Shown here in pieces: positions 7,978 through 15,165 of a DNA stretch of 23,422 bases. Every line of letters begins with the position of its first letter. The first letter of the stretch is position 1. A program made the translations under genes and the position numbers. Source of the stretch: a virus; IMG/VR virus record IMGVR_UViG_3300021964_000556, positions 1 to 23,422 of that record; one strand, 5' to 3'. Below the pieces are notes generated by a model. It made no database searches and was not told the DNA's origin. It saw only the letters and a list, made by a program, of their open reading frames with translations.

Positions 7978-7985
7978 GTATTTAA
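7978..7985 (-). promoter_or_regulatory. late-promoter-like site touching the oxygenase start
   Basis: TTAAATAC on the minus strand ends 4 bases before the ATG at 7973, directly after the terminator. If it is a -10 element, initiation would fall at or inside the start codon and leave no leader. It may be coincidental. Confidence 0.3.
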
Positions 7986-7989
7986 GCCA

Positions 7990-8026
7990 TAAAAAAACCC
8001 CAGTTAAGAAAACTAGGGTTTTTACG
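7990..8026 (-). terminator. rho-independent terminator after the small structural gene
   Basis: On the minus strand, AAAAACCC and GGGTTTTT arms flank an inner AGTT/AACT pair with a five-base loop. A run of seven T follows the 3' arm. It lies about 20 bases past the stop of the gene at 8044-8472. The arms are A/T-flanked on both sides, so it could also work in the other direction. Confidence 0.85.
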
Positions 8027-8043
8027 GTATAAGTTACAAAAAC

Positions 8044-8472
8044 TTATGAAGTAGCTAGCTTGAAGCCTACGTCTGTAGCCTGTGAACCAGATACGTCAAT
8101 TGTGTTAGAACCAACACTTGAACCAAGACCAACAATAGCCTGGGTAAGTGTAGTTGCTGTGTAAGCACCCACTGGATAAACAGCTAGGCTGATTTGTCCA
8201 GAAGTTGCGTCTTCAACTTGGTAAACTGCAACTGTAGCAGTCTGTTGAATTTCACGAAGGATAGCTTCGACGCCTTCACCTGCGTCTAGTTCGTTCTGGA
8301 GGTCAATTGCTTGGTTTGAACCATTTTCAACTACTAGAGCGAAAAAGTCAAGAGCTGGACCTGCTGAGTTTACAAGAGCGTCTGCTGATAGAGCGCCAGT
8401 TGGATGACCGTTACCAGTATCCATATGCATAACTTGTTGTGCATCACCGTTTGAGCGAGTAAAACTTGCCAT
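8044..8472 (-). CDS. small, probably abundant virion structural protein
   Basis: A 142-residue protein starting MASFTRSNGDAQQVMHMDTG. It is rich in Ala, Gly, Ser and Thr, contains no Cys, and is predicted mostly beta with a central helix (QNELDAGEGVEAILREIQQT). Composition and context suggest a decoration or other virion protein; the exact role is unknown. It forms its own transcription unit: a perfect TATAAATA at 8515-8522, a hairpin in the leader, AGGAG 9 bases before the ATG, and a strong terminator just after the stop. That arrangement implies high late expression. Its codons look more regular than those of the neighbours. Confidence 0.8.
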   Translation of the reverse strand: MASFTRSNGDAQQVMHMDTGNGHPTGALSADALVNSAGPALDFFALVVENGSNQAIDLQNELDAGEGVEAILREIQQTATVAVYQVEDATSGQISLAVYPVGAYTATTLTQAIVGLGSSVGSNTIDVSGSQATDVGFKLATS

Positions 8473-8490
8473 TTTAATATCTCCTAATAT

Positions 8491-8512
8491 AGTAGGACTT
8501 GTTGTCCTTACT
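8491..8512 (-). promoter_or_regulatory. 5' leader hairpin of the small structural gene
   Basis: AGGAC and GTCCT (8494-8498 and 8504-8508) pair around a five-base loop. AGT/ACT extends the stem after a one-base bulge. It lies between the late promoter and the AGGAG Shine-Dalgarno and could stabilise the message. This is inferred from sequence pairing only. Confidence 0.5.
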
Positions 8513-8514
8513 TT

Positions 8515-8522
8515 TATTTATA
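8515..8522 (-). promoter_or_regulatory. T4-consensus late promoter
   Basis: TATAAATA on the minus strand, preceded by G and followed by AAAG, is an exact match to the T4 late -10 box. It lies in non-coding DNA 42 bases before the ATG at 8472. It is the clearest promoter in the window. Confidence 0.8.
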
Positions 8523-8547
8523 CCAAAATGCAAATATCGGGTGGTAC

Positions 8548-9111
8548 CTAGAGACTTTTTTGTAGGCGTTGTAGTAGCATGTAAAGATCACTTTGCATGC
8601 CGCCTTTTTCGCGCATTATATACATTAGACGTTGTACAACTTCAGATTTTTGATTTTTGGTTAATCTATCCCAATAGGAGATTTGTCTGCGTAAGATATA
8701 AAGGTATGCAGGTATGTTGGTAAACTCTCGTTGGAGCATCAACATCATGTAACTCCAATCATTGTTATCAAAGTCGCCACGCCTTAGGGCAAGTAGATTA
8801 CGTCTTAATCTTAGCTCAGGTAAAACAAATGTTTTATCATCCGCAAAAAGGTATCCGTACTTTTCAGGATTAAGTATTAAGGTAATAAGGTTATAAAGAT
8901 CAAGCTGGCTGGTACGGAACCCATCAAAGCCACTGGCCTCCATCATTTTTTTTGCATATCTCATTGCTGTGCCACGATCTTCATTGGCAAAAATTTGTAA
9001 CGCTAGCAAGTGTTCAAACAATCTTGCAGCAATCGCATCCATGCTACGTCCAGAAACATATTCGAGTTTCCTAAACAATCTACTTTCATTGAGTTCGCGT
9101 ATGAATTCCAT
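8548..9111 (-). CDS. unknown helical 187-aa protein
   Basis: An almost wholly helical, Leu/Arg-rich protein (RLFEHLLALQIFANEDRGTA; RLRRNLLALRRGDFDNNDWS). I see no known motif. Its ATG overlaps the stop of the large nucleotidyltransferase-like gene (TAATG), so the two are translationally coupled and probably act in the same process. It could be a small partner or structural subunit; no function is assigned. Downstream lies the late promoter of the small structural gene. Confidence 0.75.
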   Translation of the reverse strand: MEFIRELNESRLFRKLEYVSGRSMDAIAARLFEHLLALQIFANEDRGTAMRYAKKMMEASGFDGFRTSQLDLYNLITLILNPEKYGYLFADDKTFVLPELRLRRNLLALRRGDFDNNDWSYMMLMLQREFTNIPAYLYILRRQISYWDRLTKNQKSEVVQRLMYIMREKGGMQSDLYMLLQRLQKSL

Positions 9112-10997
9112 TACAGTTCCGGATTGTTCTTGGCAAAGTTTGCTTGACTGAATCTCATCCTATCTACAAACTTTAACATTAGGCCACTTGGGAGGCGGAT
9201 CACGTATCCTTCGTGCCCTGGTTCATTGTCAATGCTGGCCGAAATTTCATGTGCATTTTGATCCAGTTGTCGCACAATACCATTTTTAATACTGCTGATC
9301 AACAAGAAACTTTGTACCAATGCGCTAACACCTGCAGAGTTTGCTTGCATCCATTCTAGTATACGAGGTGCTTGTGTTGGCATTTTTTCATTTATCCAAG
9401 GCACAAAGTCTTTGAGTAGGTTATTAAAGTTGCCAGTACGAACCTTGCTGTTGATATACTGCTTGAACAGTTTAGGGAAACCGGTGATTCGTCTGTCACG
9501 CAACTCACTAGGGTTGAACAAACGATCGATTTGTGAACTGTCCACAGCTTTGAGCTTGGACAGCATGCCACTGTCAAGATTAAGCCCTGGTACACTGTCT
9601 TTGATATTTTGATTTGCAACAAACAATTCTGGAACATTTGTCGAAAATGCTCCTTCGATTGGCTCAACATCAGCACCAGGTTCTGCTACTCTACTATGAA
9701 TAACAATGCCAAACTTGGCTTTTTGTATTTGTTTACCAGTATTGCTATTAGCATCTATACTGTATTTCACAGTGTTAGGTTCGAACTCAACTTTTCCATC
9801 CTTTACTACATAAGGTTTTTGAGGATGGAACAATAGGTCAGCTTGTAAATACCCTTTAAGATTTTTTGGTGTTGCTTTTTCTAGTACAGGCCAAAGTTGT
9901 GCATATAACCCTGCTAGTTCTTCTCTACCGCCGCCTTTGCGTTGTGCCAGAACGTCTGCCATTTGCTTGGGACTGGTTGCAAGTCCAACACCACCTGCTT
10001 TTAAGAATCCGCCTTTGTCAGTAAGCACAAACTCGCCATTGGGTTTGCGTCCAAAAATGATTGCTGGCTTGCCGTCCCACTTTACTGTTGCATTGGTCGG
10101 CTTTTGTGATGCAAGTTCGAGTCCTTGAATAGCAGTGTCAATACCACGACTGCCCTGCTCAAACACTAGGTCTTCCGGATGCTCTATGCGCACACCTTCC
10201 TCCAGGATCTCTGATTCAACAATTACTTGATAGCCTTGATTTACAACTCTATCTCTCAGTCTAGCTAACCAGTGTACACTATTTTCATCCTCTGTGTCAA
10301 CCGTTTCTTCAAGAGTGATTCCTTGTTTTGCAGCATAGTCACGGAAGTCTGCTATTTTTTGTTCACGTTTAGGATCATTGGCAAGTGCCTTCATGATTTT
10401 TTCAACACTGCCCAATGGTGTTCTATCTGCGGCACCCGGTATAAACAACTTAGCAACTTCATCTGGATCGTCGGTGACCAGTTCATTGGTAGCTCTGTTT
10501 ACCAATCCAACGTTTTGATTGATCTTGTAGCCCATGCTTTTAGCAATGCTTGCTAACAGTATAGCTCGTGTCACACCTTTGAAGTTGCTGTCGTCATCCT
10601 GTGTCAGGTACCATTTCTGAAAGTCAGGCTTTTGTAAAAACATAAAGTCTGTTTGCACATAACCATTTTCTGGGCGTCCGGCAATAGGTGTTTTAAGATG
10701 TATATTGATGCCAGTTGCAGACACCCAGTCTTTAGGCTCAAGTCCATGACTGGTTGCCCACTGTTCCAGTTTTGCTCTAAACTGACCTTTGTCTACTTTG
10801 TTTGCATCTACTGCTAGATCCAAATCACCTGACGTAGGTGTCTTGCCCGTACTGCCTAGCATGTTGTTTAGTAATGCAAGTCCAGTTAGTTGTTCTAACC
10901 AAGCCACTGTAGGCTTTACATCTGTTTGATTGATGCGAATTGTTGCAGGCTTGCCCTCAGCGTCTTTGAATTCATTACCGCCTTCGAAGAGATTCAT
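9111..10997 (-). CDS. large protein with Pol-beta-like and ATP-ligase-like nucleotidyltransferase signatures
   Basis: A 628-residue protein with two catalytic signatures. Near the N-terminus, GS at 48-49, SGDLDLAVD (D58, D60) and VQTDFMF (D117) match the GS...DxD...D triad of Pol-beta-type nucleotidyltransferases. Further on, TVKWDGKPAII (K306) matches motif I (KxDG) of covalent nucleotidyltransferases such as ATP-dependent DNA ligases. FGIVIH (motif III-like), HEGYVIR (about 595-601, motif IV) and LKFVDR (608-613, motif V) follow in ligase order. The fusion suggests nucleotide addition plus end joining or repair of nucleic acid, but the substrate is unknown. GGAGG 7 bases before the ATG at 10997 decides this start over one six codons upstream; the preceding stop overlaps it (TAATATG). 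Confidence 0.75.
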   Translation of the reverse strand: MNLFEGGNEFKDAEGKPATIRINQTDVKPTVAWLEQLTGLALLNNMLGSTGKTPTSGDLDLAVDANKVDKGQFRAKLEQWATSHGLEPKDWVSATGINIHLKTPIAGRPENGYVQTDFMFLQKPDFQKWYLTQDDDSNFKGVTRAILLASIAKSMGYKINQNVGLVNRATNELVTDDPDEVAKLFIPGAADRTPLGSVEKIMKALANDPKREQKIADFRDYAAKQGITLEETVDTEDENSVHWLARLRDRVVNQGYQVIVESEILEEGVRIEHPEDLVFEQGSRGIDTAIQGLELASQKPTNATVKWDGKPAIIFGRKPNGEFVLTDKGGFLKAGGVGLATSPKQMADVLAQRKGGGREELAGLYAQLWPVLEKATPKNLKGYLQADLLFHPQKPYVVKDGKVEFEPNTVKYSIDANSNTGKQIQKAKFGIVIHSRVAEPGADVEPIEGAFSTNVPELFVANQNIKDSVPGLNLDSGMLSKLKAVDSSQIDRLFNPSELRDRRITGFPKLFKQYINSKVRTGNFNNLLKDFVPWINEKMPTQAPRILEWMQANSAGVSALVQSFLLISSIKNGIVRQLDQNAHEISASIDNEPGHEGYVIRLPSGLMLKFVDRMRFSQANFAKNNPEL

Positions 10998-10998
10998 A

Positions 10999-11718
10999 TT
11001 ATCCCTCCAATGCACGGTAAACGTCGGTGAGTTCCTTGCTTACATCAGCGGGGAAAGGAGTTCCGTTTGGTGAAGTCCATGCACTTCCATCCCACATTGC
11101 AAAGTCTTTTAATTTATATCCTGTTGGAATATAACCACGGCGTGATTTTTTCTGATCTGTGCGTCTGCTGGAACTTGAACTACTGCTTGACGCTTGTCCT
11201 CGCCTTGCACCAATAATAGTTTGTAATAAAGGTTTGAATAATTTTACTATGGTAGGTGCATCATCTTTAGCAGCTATCATTTGCTTTGCAATAGCATTTA
11301 TACGTTGTGTGCTGTTGGTGTCTGTGACTGGATTGTTGCGCAACAAATTAACTTTGATAAAGTCCTGTAATTGTTTTGTGTATTCACCTTGACTTACAAA
11401 TCCCTGCTGTTGTAAGATCTCTTGTGCTCTAGTATCAAAGGGTTGTCCACTGGAGTCTACCCATTGTTTGCCATCATAGGTAGCAGGACCTTTGGTGGTA
11501 GTAATCTTTGTGCCTCTTCTGGGCTTTACCCCACTGCTTGCATTGGCTTGTTTGATGCCATTTACTTTGTCTAACCATTGTTGAGCAGCAATTTTACCAA
11601 GTTTTTCGGCATTCTTTTCAACATCTTGTGCAGACTTGGATGCCTGTCTCTGAGCAATTTCAGCGTCAGTTCTTAAAAAATCTAAAGGTGCTTCAGTTAT
11701 AAATTCACTTGCTTTCAT
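10999..11718 (-). CDS. unknown 239-aa protein with duplicated DG-W motif and Ser tract
   Basis: It begins MKASEFITEA, an opening shared by several marine T4-like virion-associated proteins. Two copies of a YDGxxWxxxxGxPF motif occur: YDGKQWVDSSGQPF (about 81-94) and MWDGSAWTSPNGTPF (about 208-222). They are separated by a helical region and a tract of eight Ser (177-184) followed by basic residues. The duplicated motif looks like a small beta module that might bind a partner or sugar. The ATG at 11718 with GGAGAG upstream is preferred to one 13 codons earlier. It overlaps the preceding gene by 14 bases and couples to the following nucleotidyltransferase gene. Confidence 0.7.
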   Translation of the reverse strand: MKASEFITEAPLDFLRTDAEIAQRQASKSAQDVEKNAEKLGKIAAQQWLDKVNGIKQANASSGVKPRRGTKITTTKGPATYDGKQWVDSSGQPFDTRAQEILQQQGFVSQGEYTKQLQDFIKVNLLRNNPVTDTNSTQRINAIAKQMIAAKDDAPTIVKLFKPLLQTIIGARRGQASSSSSSSSRRTDQKKSRRGYIPTGYKLKDFAMWDGSAWTSPNGTPFPADVSKELTDVYRALEG

Positions 11719-11968
11719 CTGCTCTCCTGACTGATCTTGAGAATTTTTTAGGATCACGCAATCGAATACTGTTTAATAGTTTACGTTGTAGGTCCTCTGC
11801 TACCAATGGCTCATACAATTCGTCAATCTGTTCCATCAACCTTACAGCACTTGCAATTACATTACTTGCTCTGCTCTCAACAACATAACGTCTTTCATTA
11901 AGTTTACTGTATTTGTCGTTGTATAAGGTATCTAGTTCCTCTAGGATACTACGAGTCTTCTTTTGCAT
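11705..11968 (-). CDS. unknown short helical protein
   Basis: An 87-residue basic, helical protein (MQKKTRSILEELDTLYNDKY at the start; VIASAVRLMEQIDELYEPLV in the middle). It resembles a small coiled-coil adaptor, with no recognised domain. It opens the leftward operon of three genes (11968 to 9111). The ATG at 11968 has AAAGAG 9 bases upstream and ATAAATAT at 11987-11994. A longer frame from 12010 would place that promoter inside the gene. Confidence 0.65.
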   Translation of the reverse strand: MQKKTRSILEELDTLYNDKYSKLNERRYVVESRASNVIASAVRLMEQIDELYEPLVAEDLQRKLLNSIRLRDPKKFSRSVRRADESK

Positions 11969-11986
11969 CGGTTTAATCTCTTTATC

Positions 11987-11994
11987 ATATTTAT
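11987..11994 (-). promoter_or_regulatory. late promoter candidate, leftward
   Basis: ATAAATAT on the minus strand, 18 bases upstream of the ATG at 11968, in the 100-base divergent gap between the leftward operon and the plus-strand polymerase gene. Confidence 0.5.
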
Positions 11995-12035
11995 GGCCAA
12001 CGGTGAACAAAATTATACTTTGTTGTTACCCAATA

Positions 12036-12043
12036 GTAAATAC
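12036..12043 (+). promoter_or_regulatory. promoter candidate for the DnaE-like gene
   Basis: GTAAATAC on the plus strand, 25 bases before the ATG at 12069, has the same core as the leftward sites. Only a weak TAGG serves as Shine-Dalgarno. An early promoter cannot be excluded. Confidence 0.4.
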
Positions 12044-12068
12044 CAAAAGGCAAATATAGGCACACATT

Positions 12069-13769
12069 ATGGCAAACGAAATAGAACAAATACAGAGTTT
12101 ATTAGAAGAATTTAGGCGACCAGTACCAAACGGTGAAGAATACCAACTCAGACTTGCTGAAGAATTTGAAATCATACTACAGCAACGTTTTACAGATTAC
12201 TTTTTAAAGATACGCAAAATATTGGACCTCAATGATGACATACCACACATGACCCGCGGTAGTGCGGGCAGCAGTTTGGTGTGCTATCTCATGGGTATAA
12301 CGGATGTAGATCCAATAGAGTGGAATATTCCACTGGCACGTTTCTTAAATCCACACAGGGACGACTTGCCCGACGTGGACATTGACGTACCGCATCACAA
12401 ACAAGAACTGGCAATGCAACGGGTGTTTGACACTTGGCCCAACCAAAGTGCTCGTATATCAAACTATGTGCTGTACAGGGAACGTAGTGCAAAAAGAGAA
12501 GCAGCAAAACGGTTAGGTGCAAAAGGACGCTTGCCCAGGGACATTGACTATGAAAAACTAGGAGTGGATGTCAAAGAAGCAACTCGCATAGAACGCAAAC
12601 TGTTAGGCAAGAAACGTTGCATCAGCAAACACTGCGGCGGTGTATTAGTGTTTGACAGGGCACTGCCCAAAAGTCTATTCCGTGATGATAACCTCATACT
12701 GTTAGACAAAAATGAAGTAGAGGACTTGGAACACCTGAAAGTGGACATCTTGGCCAACAGAGGACTCAGCCAACTGTTGGAAATAGATCCCGATACCCCA
12801 CTGCATGAATATCCTAAACAGGATGATGCCACAGCAGACTTGCTGTGCCGCGGTGATGTGCTGGGTGTTACACAAGGTGAAAGTCCTACAATGAAAAGAT
12901 TGTTCCGTGCCCTGCAACCCACAGGCATAGAGGACTGCGTGTTTGCCAGTGCATTGGTGCGTCCTGTTGCAATGGAAGGCAGACGCAAGGCAAGTTGGTT
13001 CCGCGATTGGACGGAAGAAGGCATCAAGAAAAACGCTATTGTGTATGAGGACGATGCTATAGACAAAATTATGAAACTGATTGGCATAAGCCCATACGAA
13101 GCGGACATGTATCGCAGGGCATTTGCCAAAAAGAATGAAGAAAAGATGATGGAGTTCATGGGCAGGTTGGGCGATCATCCTGACAAGTATGACATCTATG
13201 ATCAAATGCAAACACTATCAGGCTTCGGATTATGCAGGGCACACGCTGTAAACCTGGGCAGACTCATATGGGCACTGGCATATCACAAGGTACACAACCC
13301 TAAACAGTTCTGGCGTGCCTGTTTGATGCACTGCCAAGGCAGTTATGCACGTTGGGTGTATCGCAACGAAGCAAAACGTGCTGGCTGGGACTTGCGTGAC
13401 CTAGGCTTTGACAACTGGGTAACTGAAGATCCTGTGCAGAGTTTCTTGGACAAGGGTGCATGGAACAGCCCAGGCTTTTTACCTGGCATGGGCTTGCAAA
13501 AATTATACTTGGATAAGTTTCAGTTTGCTGGCATAGTTGCAAACAGCAGGGTGTTCAAGTGCGATGCTAAAAGTTACATACATTTTATCACACTGGGTGT
13601 AGGTGAAGGCAAGTATGTGGACATAGTTGTGGACAAGCCTGTGAAGTATTCAAATGGCAGTGTGGTAATCGGCGAAGGTAAACTGCATCACAAGGACAAC
13701 AGCGAATACTTAAAGGTAAAACGCAAAAGTGTAAAAGTTATGCCGATTACCGACTACGTTACTTGTTAG
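12069..13769 (+). CDS. family C DNA polymerase (DnaE-like) lacking the PHP domain
   Basis: A 566-residue protein with the family C core in order: MTRGSAGSSLVCYLMGITDV (61-80, palm phosphate-binding GS), RFLNPHRDDLPDVDIDV (91-107; D104 and D106 match the E. coli DnaE catalytic pair), KHCGGVLVF (187-195, matching HAGGVVI), HLKVDILANRGLSQL (222-236; D226 is the third catalytic Asp), GVTQGESPTMKRLF (266-279), ASALVRP (293-299), FAKKNEEKM (352-360) and FGLCRAHAV (386-394, matching FNKSHA). Residues about 486-560 (FAGIVANSR... GEGKLHHKD) resemble the C-terminal OB fold. The N-terminal PHP domain, about 270 residues in bacterial DnaE, is absent; the protein starts just before the palm. The three Asp are intact, so activity is plausible. 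It runs opposite to its neighbours, and its stop overlaps the helicase stop by 11 bases. Confidence 0.9.
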   Translation: MANEIEQIQSLLEEFRRPVPNGEEYQLRLAEEFEIILQQRFTDYFLKIRKILDLNDDIPHMTRGSAGSSLVCYLMGITDVDPIEWNIPLARFLNPHRDDLPDVDIDVPHHKQELAMQRVFDTWPNQSARISNYVLYRERSAKREAAKRLGAKGRLPRDIDYEKLGVDVKEATRIERKLLGKKRCISKHCGGVLVFDRALPKSLFRDDNLILLDKNEVEDLEHLKVDILANRGLSQLLEIDPDTPLHEYPKQDDATADLLCRGDVLGVTQGESPTMKRLFRALQPTGIEDCVFASALVRPVAMEGRRKASWFRDWTEEGIKKNAIVYEDDAIDKIMKLIGISPYEADMYRRAFAKKNEEKMMEFMGRLGDHPDKYDIYDQMQTLSGFGLCRAHAVNLGRLIWALAYHKVHNPKQFWRACLMHCQGSYARWVYRNEAKRAGWDLRDLGFDNWVTEDPVQSFLDKGAWNSPGFLPGMGLQKLYLDKFQFAGIVANSRVFKCDAKSYIHFITLGVGEGKYVDIVVDKPVKYSNGSVVIGEGKLHHKDNSEYLKVKRKSVKVMPITDYVTC

Positions 13770-15165
13770 CCTTGAGTCCTGCTAGCATCTGCTTGAGCTT
13801 GGTGCTTTCAACATCTGCACGGATCTTGCCTGGTTCATCTTCAACTGCGGCACTGTCCTCTTCGCCAGTCATAGTGCTTTTGCTCTTGATGCTTTCATAG
13901 ATACTACTGCTACGCTTCTTGAACTCTTGGTAATCTTGATCTTCACCTAAGTCACGGATACGCAGACTTTCCATGTCAAACTCCAAGTCTACCTTTTGCC
14001 CCACACCACTACTTGAACGTGTCTTCATTGCTTGTATCTGATATCGCCCACGCTCACGCATTGCTCTACTTGTAAAGATACCAAATACGTTGTCAGCAGT
14101 GTTGATCTTACTGATACCACCTGCAATATGGCTGTGATCAAACTCAATCTCTTCCACAGCCGATCTGTTCAACTGCGATGCTGTTACAAACAGTATGTTC
14201 ATTTCCCTAGCCAAGTTGCGTAGTTCTTCTGAAACATACTTGTCTTTTACAAACTGATCATTTGGGCTTACCTTTGCACTCACCGGCATCAACAAGTCCA
14301 AGTAGTCAACACACATAAAGTCAATACCGCGTCCAGTTTTAATTTGTAACTCTTTGCAGAATGCACGAACATCATTCACGTTGCTCTGTGCTGGCATGTA
14401 TTTGATCTGCAGGTTACCCGCTTTCTTCTTCATCATCTTGACTTTCATTTCCACAGTGTCAAGATCCTTAAACAGTTGCTTTGCGGCTGTGTTAGTCAGC
14501 ATACTGTCAATACGCATAGCAGTCAAGCCTTCACTAAGTTCTAGCGTAATGTACGCACCGTTAAGTCCTGCTTCCAACCAGTTTACAGCCAAGTTCTGCA
14601 TAAACAAACTCTTACCCGAACCTGATCCACCTGCAAAGATCTGTAATTCGCCTCTGTTGAATCCTCCATACAGCAGTTTGTCCAGTGCAGGCCAACCTGT
14701 TGAATTCTGTCCGTTGTTGTCTTTGAGTGCCGCAAGTCTGCCACGTGGATCCTCAAAATAGTCTGTACCTAAGTCCTTTGTTAAACTAATCTGTACAGCA
14801 TCCTTGATCAGTTTTTCTACAGGATCATATGTGCCTTTCTCCAGCAAGTCAGCACTCTTGAGGATAGCACGTTCTAGTTCTTTGCGTCGAGTAAATCCTT
14901 CGAACTCCTGCAAACACCAGTCTAGGTGTCCTTCATTGAGCTCTGGTATTTCTTGCAGTGTAACACCTGTAACTGCTTTTATCTGTGCCCTGTCTGGTAG
15001 CGTTTTGTGTTCGTTGCTGTGTTCATAGATGAACTGTGCAGTTTCTCTCAAGTGCCTGTCAAAGTTTTCACTGTTGAATATGTTCTGCACACGCAGGAAG
15101 CTCTGTGCATCCTGCATCATGATTTCTAAGAATAGTTGTTGTACTTCAGGTGAGTAATCTTTCAT
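13759..15165 (-). CDS. replicative DNA helicase, T4 gp41 / DnaB type
   Basis: A 468-residue protein. An N-terminal helical domain (1-130) is followed by the RecA-like SF4 core: Walker A GGSGSGKS (179-186, K185), ITLELSE (E209 region), Walker B DFMCVDYLDLL (282-292, D287), TASQLNR (328-334) and KTRSSSGVG (381-389, the arginine-finger/loop region of DnaB-type helicases). It would form a hexamer unwinding DNA 5' to 3' at the fork with the primase. Its ATG overlaps the primase stop (ATGA). The C-terminal tail (405-468) is charged and probably mobile. Its stop meets the polymerase gene end to end. Confidence 0.95.
   Translation of the reverse strand: MKDYSPEVQQLFLEIMMQDAQSFLRVQNIFNSENFDRHLRETAQFIYEHSNEHKTLPDRAQIKAVTGVTLQEIPELNEGHLDWCLQEFEGFTRRKELERAILKSADLLEKGTYDPVEKLIKDAVQISLTKDLGTDYFEDPRGRLAALKDNNGQNSTGWPALDKLLYGGFNRGELQIFAGGSGSGKSLFMQNLAVNWLEAGLNGAYITLELSEGLTAMRIDSMLTNTAAKQLFKDLDTVEMKVKMMKKKAGNLQIKYMPAQSNVNDVRAFCKELQIKTGRGIDFMCVDYLDLLMPVSAKVSPNDQFVKDKYVSEELRNLAREMNILFVTASQLNRSAVEEIEFDHSHIAGGISKINTADNVFGIFTSRAMRERGRYQIQAMKTRSSSGVGQKVDLEFDMESLRIRDLGEDQDYQEFKKRSSSIYESIKSKSTMTGEEDSAAVEDEPGKIRADVESTKLKQMLAGLKANK

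Noticed and set aside
12548-13211. Two minus-strand frames of 203 and 169 codons
   Set aside because: They are antisense to the DnaE-like gene, whose protein has clear family motifs across the same stretch.
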